From Catonia carolina (taxonomy: Eukaryota; Arthropoda; Insecta; Hemiptera; Achilidae), in contig JAQMRL010000003.1 of the NCBI GenBank assembly GCA_035578175.1, forward strand, positions 89,072,469 through 89,136,468: a DNA stretch of 64,000 bases, written 5' to 3'. How positions within the stretch are numbered: the first letter of the stretch is position 1; each line of letters opens with the position of its first letter. A program made the translations under genes and the position numbers. The notes under the pieces were generated by a model. The model did not search any database, was not told the origin of the DNA, and saw only the letters and a list, made by a program, of their open reading frames with translations. Positions 32,768 to 41,930 of this stretch are shown here, one piece after another.

Positions 32768-32911
32768 TTGGTTTTTAGCGGCTACTTTGAGTTGAGAAAT
32801 GGTGGGTTTAAATTTGAAATAAATTTTCAGACGCTGGCTGAGAATCAAATTCTGGGACCTAAATTTTGTAGCGTAGAACCTAACGACTAGGCCACAGAAG
32901 CGGCTGAAATT
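32768..32911 (-). mobile_element. tRNA-derived SINE family 1, minus strand
   Basis: Minus strand: GCCGCTTCTGTGGCCTAGTC (A-box region), GCTACAAAATTTAGG, B box GAATTTGATTCTCAGCC, and the family 1 body with AATTTATTTCAAATTTAAAC and GTAGCCGCTAA. More diverged than 41378. Confidence 0.65.
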
Positions 32912-33448
32912 TTTATATGTTCATGATGCTTACCCACTGTCTAAAATGGTGTTAAAAATTGTTTAATTTTTGTAACTAAGGTTTCGTAAAATATAGCCGA
33001 TTCTCACGAGACGATTTTAATTGATCAATTTTCCAATTGTCAACTTTGCTTGTTCAACTAAAATTGAACGGTATTGTTTAATTTAACAGCGTTGTTAACT
33101 TTAAAATTGTAAATAACAAATATTAGATGGTGACAAATAGATTATCAGTGTGCGTTAATTTAATTTTTGAAATACAGATTAATGAATTACAAGAAATTTT
33201 GCAAAAATCACGCATAAAGTGCCGTTATTGGATTGGTAATTTGAAAACAGTCAGACTTAAAACAAGAAAGATGTAACACATTCCCGCATCTTTGTTTTTA
33301 TAAGCCAAGTTTTATTACGGTTTTCGAAGCCATTGAACATCTGCTTTATACAAGTCGATTTGCTCATTCCATTTTTTAATTGAAGAGTTGAATGCAAAAA
33401 TGTTTACCAGCTGTCAACATCAGTCGAATTAATATTAATTGAATTAAA
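32912..33448. other. AT-rich DNA, nothing recognised
   Basis: No supported feature. Confidence 0.5.
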
Positions 33449-34789
33449 TACTGGGTGATCGTAAAGTCACGCAACCAAATGTTTGAAGCCGTGTAGGAAT
33501 TGAAGGTAAATTTGTAAAGTATGATTAGAATATGAGAATTTTTCGTTTAGTAGTACAGTATGTGGCAGCACTGCTAGATCACGCCACCGGGCAACAGTCA
33601 GCCAGAAACCAGTTGGTTTGTTCAGTTCGAGTCGCAATGTCTTTTACGCAAGAATAACGCGTCTCTATCGTTTTGAGTTACTGTGAATCGAAATCCTACG
33701 CGAAGTGTCAAGAACATTTCTCCAATGCCTTTCCAGATGCTAAAGTGCCAAACAAATCGACCATATTTCGTTTGTTTCATCGTTTTCGGTATACTGGTAG
33801 CGTGAATGACCGTAATCGTACCAGCCGATCAAGTGTTTTATCTGACGACAGTCTGCAGACGATAAGTGAAACGTTTATTCGTTCTCCAAAAAAGTCTCTT
33901 TAAAAACTTTCTACTCAGACTGGACTTTCTTATGGAAGTGTTCATAAAGCCACTAAGTTATTAAAATTACATCCGTACCGGATTAACGTAACTCATAAGC
34001 TCGAAGAGCCACATAAGGAGAAGCAATTGCGGTATTGTCATTGGTTTAAAAATTTCATTCGAAATGACATATCTGTTCTGGACAAAGTTTTTTCAGCGAT
34101 GAAGCTTGGTTTCATCTAAGCGGATATGTTAATAGTCAAAATTGTAGAGTATGGTCTGCAGAGAATCCACATGAATTCCATGAACAGCCATTACATTCTC
34201 AAAAAATTGGAGTGTGGTGTGGTGTATCTCGTCGGGGAATTGTCGGGCCTATCTTTTTTCGGATACAATCACAGCAGAACGTTATCAAGAAATAATCATG
34301 CAGTTCGTAGCACTGCTACATGTTGACGAACGTTATTGCTGGCTACAACAAGACGGAGCAACTTCACATACGGCAAACAGTACTATCCAATTTCTCCACG
34401 ATTTCTTTGATGACCGAATAATTTCTCGTGGTTTGTGGCCTCCTCGGTCACCAGATCTGACTCCCCCTGATTTTTATTTATGGGGCTATTTGAAAGATAA
34501 TGTGTACAAAAACAACCCGCATACAGTAGATGAACTTAGAAGAAACATTGAAGACTGTATATCAAATATTTCTACTGCTACACTCAAAAAGGTTGCGTGC
34601 AATGTAAGAAAACGCGTTGATGCATGCATTGCAAACCACGGTGGACATTTCCAGCACTTTTTGTGAACTTGTAAGTAAGTAAGTTGTAATATAACTTGTA
34701 TCGTAAACTTTGAAAAAAAAAAAAAAAATACATTACAGCTTTCTAAGACTGTTATCATTTTGGGGTCACGACTTTACGAGCACCCTGTA
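33449..34789 (+). mobile_element. Tc1/mariner-superfamily transposon with TA duplication
   Basis: The element is 33451-34787 (1337 bp) flanked by TA. Ends: left CTGGGTGATCGTAAAGTC, right (complement) CAGGGTGCTCGTAAAGTC. The transposase has an N-terminal HTH of the DUF4817 type and a DDD catalytic domain with 38 residues between the last two Asp, unlike mariner D34D. It is therefore a separate family from the 18814 element. Confidence 0.93.
33637..34666 (+). pseudogene. DUF4817-type Tc1/mariner transposase, broken
   Basis: The start ATG 33637 gives MSFTQE, then TAA at 33655. The frame continues YCESKSYAKCQEHFSN, STIFRLFHRFRYTGSVND (DUF4817 HTH), SDDSLQTI, then TAA at 33901. It continues GLSYGSVHKATKLLKLH to a one-base shift near 34086-34094. 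The next segment has SDEAWFHLSGYVN (first catalytic Asp) and KIGVWCGVSRRG. A second shift near 34256-34262 leads to the intact last 120 residues: FSDTITAERYQEI, LQQDGATSHTA (second Asp), PPRSPDLTPPDFYLWG (third Asp), and a C-terminal NHGGHFQHFL with stop at 34664. In all there are two stops and two frameshifts. The final segment is the best preserved. Confidence 0.92.
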
Positions 34790-34914
34790 TATTGTGACAA
34801 TATCTAAAGGGTATGTGGTTTCGAGAATTTTTGAGGAAGACCGAGAGATTAAAAGTGTTAACGTAAATAATAAGAGTAATAAATCGTGTTTCTGAGAAAT
34901 AGTTAAGGAATATT

Positions 34915-35515
34915 ATGTGTAATATAAAATGATCTTTTATAGTAAAGGTAGGCCTGGCTTTTGTTGACCCTTGGTATTGTGAGAGCCAAGTAAGCGCTTA
35001 GATAAATTGTTTTTTATAACACATATTTATTCAGCCTAATTTGTTTACAGTTGTTCAGATTTATTCAGAAGCTGTCAGAAGGATTTTGTATTATATTATT
35101 ATATCGAAAATCTCTTTCTTTTCTTGAACTCTCCATTAGCCCACTTATAAAAACGCCAGGTTGTTTATGGTCTGAGGTTAATTATGTTTTTTCTGTGATT
35201 GAGTGAGCGTATTCTATAGCGCATACCAGTACGTTAGAAGAGGTCAACGTTACTGCGAATAACTGTCTATTGTTTAACGTTTATTTATTCTGTATCGTTT
35301 ATTTTGTTAGTAGTAAATTAGTAAATTGTTTAAGTTCTTCATTGTATTAGTTAATTATAATTGGTGTCTTACTTATTAAGTAATTTAATTGTAATTTGCT
35401 TGCAAATTATTTAATTGTAAATTTTAGTTGTAATAAATACTTGTAATTTTAAATTTAGTGTGCTAATTATTTAATTTACCCAGATCCCGAAACAGACCTT
35501 AGAGATGTGTCACAT
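34915..35515 (+). repeat. Probable LTR (solo or remnant), plus orientation
   Basis: It contains CTTTTGTTGACC (about 34962, shared with the 6347-6990 block), TATAAAAACGCC (35139), a long AT-rich body with TTAATTGTAA repeats, and the shared 3' end CCCGAAACAGACCTTAG...GTGTCACA. The order agrees with the minus-strand block at 6347. The left boundary is uncertain. Confidence 0.45.
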
Positions 35516-36064
35516 TATTCTGATTAATTCAACTTGCTTGAAATATTTGTTCTTGCTGTAAGTTCTCATACACACTAATTGATCAATCAATATTGAATCG
35601 TGAGATCTGACTTAAAGTTCCCTTATACAATAGGTTGACCAATCAAAATCGATTTTTGAGAAACCGGCTTAATTTTTTGCGTAAGTTTAGTTGCTAATAA
35701 CTTTATTGTTGATGTGACCTTAAGTAAATAAACATTAAAAACGTTATATATTTTTTTGTAAAACTCGTATTTTGTACATAATAAATATTATGTTTTAAAA
35801 TTTGTAAAAAGAAACACATTTATAATCATAGTTAGACAAACTTATTTGTCTCAGAAAATTAGGTAAGTTCTTAGAATATTTGGGTAATAAAGATACGGAA
35901 CCAATTGGAACAGAATCTACAAAGCATTATGAATATTGGAGTTGAATACAACAAGAAATAATGATGTCAAACTTTTTGTTGGGTTGTGGTATTGATTTAT
36001 ATGGTGGAAATTAATTAATTAAGGTTAGGTCTTAGACCTTGTTTTAAGGGCAAGAAGTTGTAGC
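35516..36064. other. AT-rich DNA, nothing recognised
   Basis: No supported feature. Confidence 0.5.
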
Positions 36065-36640
36065 TTGCGGTTAGATTCCGTTATATGCAGACGTCAACTA
36101 CAACAACGGGTGCTAGAGAGAGAGAGATATACAGAGAATGGAAATGTGTTTAGTGTTGTGAAACGAAGAGGGATAGATGGACCGAGTAGTTATGGTGAAG
36201 AGGGGATTGTGCCATTAAATACTCGTCTCCGAGATGATATAATGAGGGTTTATGCCGTTATAGGATGTCATCATGAAGGAATTATTGCGTTCGGAGCAGA
36301 GAGAGAGAAAGTGTTGGAGAAAGATAGAACGAGGATAGAAGAGAGTTTTAGTTGGTAAAAGGGCGTGGGAGGGATTGAAGTTCAGTTCAGCAAAGGGGGT
36401 CGGTTTCGGGGTACAAACGTGGTGGCGTTGTTGGGAACCGAAACTGGGCTATTCTCTCTGTATATGCGTGGGGTGTGGTCGTTTTGCTGAAAATAGAGGG
36501 GGGTGTCATACAGAGGGTCGTTGCACGGTGACGTGGCCATCAATCAACGTAGGGTTATCATTTACCTTGGATGTTGCTTGCACCGTTCTGTATACTATGT
36601 TGTACTTACAGTATCATCTCGTTTTTCACGTATAATATTA
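36065..36640 (+). other. GC-richer, purine-biased segment of unknown nature
   Basis: It stands out by composition: the plus strand of 36100-36400 is markedly purine-rich (runs of AGAGAGAGAGA, GAGAGAGAGAAAG). One frame of 97 codons (36065-36358) is Arg/Glu-rich (LERERYTENGNVFSVVKRRG, ...KVLEKDRTRIEESFSW), and another (36375-36635) follows in the same general position. I recognise no domain. It could be an exon of an unknown gene, an untranslated exon or an old element. The low-complexity AGAG content makes the open frame weak evidence for translation. Confidence 0.25.
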
Positions 36641-36779
36641 CCGGATATTTTTTCCTATGTCTGCACTACACATCAACTAACTATACCACTTCTCTTTTCA
36701 TACCCGCTAGCAATCTACCGGAATGATAATCATCATGTCGATTCAAATGATGATGATATATCTATCGAACGATATTAAA

Positions 36780-37354
36780 CATTTCTACTAATCAATACAC
36801 TGTATAGACAACAGCCCAACAGACCAACAGACGAGAAGCTTTAAAATACTGTTTCATTCGTTGTGTTTTATAGGCTTCATCATAAATATCTCATCGAGAT
36901 TCCTAGCTACATAGTATTGTATTTCACATAATTCTATTTCCAATTCGTTCTTTTGTTTTCTTTCTTTTAAGGTCTTTTTCCATAGAAAGAGTTGAAAACA
37001 GTCACGTTTACTATTAAATTCTTATGTCGTTAAAATAAATTTAAATATCTTTCTTATATACTTATGCATCGTACTACATCTCGTACTTGGTAAACACTTG
37101 CAGAAATAAACCAGAATATAAATAAATAGTTTGTATTGAACGAAAAAATATTTTATTATTTCCAATTTTAACTTTAAAAAAATTGTATGATTTGAATTTT
37201 GAAAATGTAGTAATAAATTAATTTTTTATCTGAAAATTTTAAATAAATATAATGTAACGATGACAATATTACCCAGTGTTGAAGTTTGGGTGTTTAATTT
37301 CTGTGGATATTTTAATATTCATTTTTATATAAAATTATTAATATAAATAATAAA
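36780..37354. other. AT-rich DNA, nothing recognised
   Basis: No supported feature. Confidence 0.5.
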
Positions 37355-38798
37355 AAATAATAAAATTTCCTTATTGGATTGTACTTATAAAGATTTCTCT
37401 AGAATCCTATACAACAGGATAAAAGATCAGTTAAATGAAGAACTGGGGGAATACCAAGGAGGGTGTAGGCCTTGGAGAAGTTGCGCGGACCAGATCCTAA
37501 CATTAAAGCTGCTGATAGACTCATACAGAAGAAGAAACAAACAACTAATAATCTCGTTTATATACTTCAATAAAGCGTATGATAGTATACACAGACCAAC
37601 AATGTTAAAGATCCTCAGGAATTTAGGAGTCCACCCAAAACTAGTAAATATGATTGGACTTACCCTAACCAACACAAAGTCCATGACAAAATTCAGAGGA
37701 GAAATCTCACAATCATTTGAGATAAAAACAGGGCTAAGGCAAGGAGATGGAATATCCCCTATACTCTTTAATTGCGCATTGGAATACATTATGAGGGAAT
37801 GGCAGAAGTCCAACCCTAGGAATGTTAAAATTGGAAGGAAAAATAATGAAATTGCGTTAAATTGCTTAGGATTTGCCGATGATCTGGCTTTCATGGCAGT
37901 TTCAATAGCGGAAGCAAAAGAACAGATAACAACTTTAGAACAGATCGCAAATAGAGTGGGACTAAGAATTTCATACGAAAAGACAAAGTTCATGGCTACA
38001 GACCTACTCGTGATAAACGAAATTAGTTTAAACGAGAATAAGATAGAAAGGGTTGAGTCATTTAAATATCTTGGAGAAATTATCAGATATAACAATCAAG
38101 AAAAAGAATCCTGGGATCAAAGAAGAAACAAACTAAACAGAGCACAAATTACAACTAGATATACATACAATAAGAAGTCACTATCAATCCAGACCAAATT
38201 AAGACATTATAAAACAGTAGTTCAGCCGGAAGTTGCGTATTGCGGTGAAACCCTCTTCAATCTGAAAGGCTTGAAAGGCAAAATAGAGGGTGTCCTGAAA
38301 ATAGAGAGAAGGATTCTAAGAGCGTGTATTGGTAAGAAACACCAGAAAGACGGGATGTGGGTGCTGTTACCAAACAAGCAAGTATACAAACATACGGATT
38401 CAATACTAGACAAGATGAGGAAGAAGAGAGTTTCCTTCTTCGGTCACATTCTCAGAACACCAGAGACCAGAATTTTAAAACAACTGGTAGAAAGATTGAT
38501 TACATCCAAACAACATCCAAGATGGATAAAAGAGGTCAAGGAAGACATGGCGGAACTACGGATTACAGAACAAGACTTAAGGCAAAAATCGAATAAATTG
38601 AAAATATTACACCAAAGTGAGACTAGATTTAAAGAAATAGAAATAAAGAGGAGAAAGGTGATTTATTCGGAAGCAGAACGGGAAAGAAGAGCCCAAGTGA
38701 TAAGAGATTACTGGGCTAGGAGAAAAGCCTCCAAAAATTGATTGAGTGGTCTAATATGGCCGTAAAAGCAAAATAAATAAATAAATAAATAATAAAAT
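37355..38798 (+). mobile_element. 5'-truncated LINE with (TAAA)n tail
   Basis: The body is about 37367-38786. It starts within the RT domain just after the conserved NYRG position (reading ISLLDCTYK) and ends GGCCGTAAAAGCAAAATAAA followed by a TAAATAAATAAATAAAT tail. AAATAATAAAAT occurs on both sides (37355-37366 and 38787-38798) and may be the target duplication, though AT-richness weakens it. The tail type and protein resemble endonuclease-RT LINEs of insects. Confidence 0.85.
37365..38741 (+). pseudogene. LINE reverse transcriptase with mutated motif A
   Basis: An uninterrupted frame; the 455 codons from 37374 are numbered below. RT order: SRILYNRIKDQL...YQGGCRPWRSCADQI (residues ~8-41), motif A FIYFNKAYDS (62-71), motif B GLRQGDGISPILFN (120-133), motif C GFADD (166-170), thumb YEKTKFMA and FKYLGEII. 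The C-terminal part has RILRACIGKKHQKDGMW, RKKRVSFFGHILRTPETR, a predicted basic helix and RERRAQVIRDYW. The catalytic Asp expected at residue 64 of motif A is Tyr (TAC), and the usual GFRPGRS reads GCRPWRS, so the enzyme should be dead. The endonuclease is lost by truncation. The open frame points to recent insertion of an already damaged or soon-mutated copy. Confidence 0.9.
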
Positions 38799-39144
38799 GA
38801 ACTGCCAAACAAAAATTATATATAATATTCACCTCAGAGTTATTACATGATCGAGACATCTTTTGTCTTACAAGAAGTCATCATCAGGACGATCATCGCA
38901 CAAATATCACACGAAACACATAAAGTCGCGGACCACGTCAATAAATTTCATGTAATTATTGTTTATAACTATATCAAGCGCGACTAACTAGTTACAAACA
39001 ATTATCTTAAATTTATCAATGTGGTATTCGACCTTATGTGTTTTACTTCGCACGCAAAATATGTAGGGCCCAATCATTTTTTAAAAATAAATATGTAACA
39101 GAAACTGTGTAGCTGCTTGATCGACTGTATACTGCAACGTACGT

Positions 39145-39325
39145 ATGCGCGTGCACATACACACACACACCCACTCACACAACGTTTTGATAAACTCCCT
39201 CGCGTAAGTCTCTCACTAGTCTTTATACATATGCACGGTCTTCAGCAACTGTACGCACACTAACACATACATACGTACACACACACACGCACACACGCGC
39301 GCGCACGCACACACACACACACACA
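39145..39325. repeat. (CA)n-rich block with an internal duplication
   Basis: CACACACACCCACTCACACA and ACACACACACGCACACACGC runs. ACGTTTTGATAA..TCCCT.GCGTA.GTCTCTCAC appears twice (about 39182 and 39332), so a unit including the CA tract was duplicated. Confidence 0.75.
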
Positions 39326-39514
39326 GAAAATGACGTTTTGATAATTTCCCTGCGTACGTCTCTCACCTACATCAAACCCCTTCATCTACTTCAACAGCAA
39401 TATGTACTCACGTGTATATACACACCCTCACACATATTTATGAAAATTTTCATTAGGGCCTTTAGGGTTATCATTTTAGAAAATTTATAAATAAAATGTT
39501 GCTGTCAATATAAA

Positions 39515-39615
39515 TACGAATATGTTGTCAAAATTTCATGAAAATTCGTCCAGTAGTTTTGGAAATTAGCCGGCGCAAAAAAAACACGCTCTGCCTTTAT
39601 ATTATTAGTATAGAT
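39515..39615 (+). repeat. 3' end of an insect interspersed repeat
   Basis: TGTCAAAATTTCATGAAAAT, CGTCCAGTAGTTTTGGA, ATTAGCCGGCGCAAAAAAAA and the end TTTATATTATTAGTATAGAT. This wording is familiar from abundant insect non-autonomous repeats. I cannot name the family from memory with certainty. Confidence 0.5.
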
Positions 39616-39871
39616 TTAAATTATATGTTTTGTGTGATATGTGTGTTGATGTATCCGTGTGAGACTTAAGATGACTCGATCATTTCTAATACTCTGAGGT
39701 GAGTATTATACGTAATTTTTGTTTGGCTGTTCATTTTATTCTAGTACATGCAAAGAAAAAAATGTTCAATAAAATAATTATTAATTTATCTTTTAATCTT
39801 GCATTATTTTATTTCTTTTTATTATATTTTTTATATTATGTATTTTTAGATATTTCTAATATTTATATATA

Positions 39872-40970
39872 TACAGGAGACCCTCCATAATCCGAACTAA
39901 TAAAATCCGTGGCTGTTCGGATTATGAATGGTTCAATTTAAAGGAACAGGATAGAGTATAAACGGGAGTTTTGGAAGCCGAATAAGTCTCGTAACTTTTA
40001 TTATGCAAACAATGCTTTTATTACGGTATTGATACAGATATTTAAAAAATTAATTTTACTGTGGTTTCTTGAAAAAATTAATCATTTTTGTCTGTTTCTT
40101 TGAAGTTAGTGATTTTTCTACTGCGTCGTTTCGTATTTAAGCCAATAAAAGTAGTTTGTGCGGTGGAATGTCTTTTTTGTTGCCTACTAAATACAAGTAT
40201 CAAAACATTTTATTGCGTTTTCTTGTTTTACACTTTTTGCGCCTAATTTAATTTTATTGTAGTTCTATATTATATTGTAGTTATTTTATTGTAGTTTTAT
40301 TGTAGTTGGTCATCAGCCGAAGAGCTGGTTTAAACCTGTAGAGGTTTTACTAAGTAAAACGAGGAGTGAGGTGGTTTACCATTGCCTTCCTCACTGAATG
40401 GAAAAGTATGCTTATAAGCATGCCGGGCCCTCTGAAAAGCACATATTTTCCACTCTGCAAATGACACCTTCACTTCATTCACCACAGGGTCTGGCTGTAT
40501 AATGAAATTCATTACTTTCAGAGAAGATAACTCTGATTAGTGTCTTTTACACCTCTACCTCTTCTTTTCTTAAATGATTCAGTCATTTAATTGGCTGACC
40601 ATGTGATAAGAAACAAAACTATTTATTTTAGCCCTGCAACAAACAGATTGAAAGTTAATAATTTGACTCCCCGCCTGTCTGTTATGGGCAGAATTTTTTT
40701 TCAGAAATTTAATTTTATTATCGTAATATTATTTTCAACATTTTCATGGAACCCTCCCATTATTCATTGATTTCTTTAGTCAAATTAGTCTTATTATTTA
40801 TTTTTAAGTAAAAGTTAACTGATGGAGTATTCCTATACTGTATGTATTTAAAATAACAAATTAATTGAAGAGCAATTTGACAGAGACAGTGTATCTTACT
40901 GGAACCTTTTGTTGTGGGGTGGAAGGGGGTTGGGATTATCTGGAGTTCGGATTATCCTGGTTATCCTGTA
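39872..40970. mobile_element. Pogo-like element with TA duplication, carrying a nested retroposon
   Basis: The element is 39874-40968. Left CAGGAGACCCTCCATAATCC, right (complement) CAGGATAACCAGGATAATCC, each followed by GAACT, and TA on both outer sides. It belongs to the same broad pogo-like type as 23835-24427 but has different ends. Removing the nested family A insertion (40303-40691) leaves about 700 bp without a transposase frame, so it is non-autonomous. Confidence 0.75.
40303..40691 (-). mobile_element. Family A retroposon, copy 4, nested in the pogo-like element
   Basis: Reverse-oriented, from GTAGTTGGTCATCAGCC at left to TTATGGGCAG at right. The right end corresponds exactly to the 5' end CTGCCCATAA of the 55251 copy, which supports a defined full-length 5' terminus. 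The 60-codon frame MNFIIQPDPVVNEVK.. is open here too. Confidence 0.8.
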
Positions 40971-41377
40971 ATGTGTATTCAGTTCTTTCAATTCTATTCA
41001 ATAATCTCCAGTATAGTTTTCAAATACTTAAATAATTATAAACATTCTTCTCATACCACTATATACATGCGTTTGGTTTGGCTGTCCTACACCGACAAAC
41101 CTAGATTTCAGTTTTATGTACGGCGTGGATTTTTAATTATTTAAGATTTTTTAAACAAAATCTATGTATCTTTAAATATTCAATAATAATGTTTTTTTTA
41201 TAAATTGTATCAAACATTCTTTTTAAATATACTGGTTAATAAAATATTCTGCAACTTAATGGTTTCAAGATTAAAATTTTTAAAATACTAAAGCCTTAAT
41301 ATTATTGTTTTCTGTCTTCTTTGTATATTTTCCGACATCTAGATAGATATTTTCGGCATATGCTTCTAGATAATTCA
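40971..41377. other. AT-rich DNA, nothing recognised
   Basis: No supported feature. Confidence 0.5.
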
Positions 41378-41545
41378 TGGCCGCCTCCGTAGCTCAGTGG
41401 TTAGCGAGCTACGCTGCAAAGCGAAGGGCCAGGGTTTGATTCCCAGCCAGGGTCTGAAAAATTATTACAAGTTTAAAACTACCGTTCCTCAACCGAATGT
41501 AGTCGCTAATAACCAAGAAGTTGATGCAACTTAAATAATAAAAAG
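41378..41545 (+). mobile_element. tRNA-derived SINE family 1, best-preserved single-head copy
   Basis: GGCCGCCTCCGTAGCTCAGT then GGTTAGCGAGCTACGC (A box TAGCTCAGTGG), AAAGCGAAGG, and B box GGGTTTGATTCCCAGCC about 45 nt downstream, as in a tRNA. The body has AATTATTACAAGTTTAAAAC, GTAGTCGCTAATAACC and AGTTGATGCAACTTAAATAA, followed by an A-rich tail. Confidence 0.85.
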
Positions 41546-41639
41546 TAAAAAATATAAAAAAAATAAAAATGTAAATGTAATTCGTAGGCCTATTTATTAT
41601 TGTTTGAAAGTTTATTACAATCAGCTGATTTAAATCCTA

Positions 41640-41930
41640 AGCCTTAACGAACTAGAGACTGCAGACGAAGGCGGACCATAGTTACCTATATCACAGCACT
41701 GAGCCAATTGATTTTCGTTAATCGTATCCTGCGTTGTCACGTTGTGATCACACTGTGGATGACAGCGTAACAAAAAGTCAGCTGGAGTTCGGTGGACAGA
41801 GTGTGACTTACCGAAGGGGCAACCTCACACCCGACCTTGGCTGTTATTGGCTAGATCTCACATGCAGTTCGTTGGGGTATAGTAAATTGCTGATCGCTAC
41901 AAACTGCCAATACTAATCAAGTTATTCTAT
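41640..41930 (+). other. GC-balanced segment, unknown
   Basis: Less AT-rich than its surroundings. A 60-codon frame (41734-41916: SQLEFGGQSVTYRRGNLTPD..) has no recognised motif. Possibly an exon or old repeat; not identified. Confidence 0.2.

Larger units (their letters stand above)
38793..39740. mobile_element. DNA element with ~120-bp terminal inverted repeats
   Basis: Left arm about 38793-38925: ATAAAATGAACTGCCAAACA, then AATATTCACCTCAGAGT and ATGATCGAGACATCTT. It is mirrored by the right arm about 39610-39740, whose complement reads ATAAAATGAACAGCCAAACA, AATACTCACCTCAGAGT and ATGATCGAGTCATCTT. The interior has a (CA)n-rich block and a piece resembling the 3' end of another repeat (39515-39615). 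There is no transposase frame. The left end touches the LINE tail, so one inserted beside or into the other. Confidence 0.7.

Noticed and set aside
37427..38095. 222-codon minus-strand ORF
   Set aside because: It is the antisense of the LINE reverse transcriptase, which has diagnostic motifs in the plus frame; the minus frame is only its shadow.
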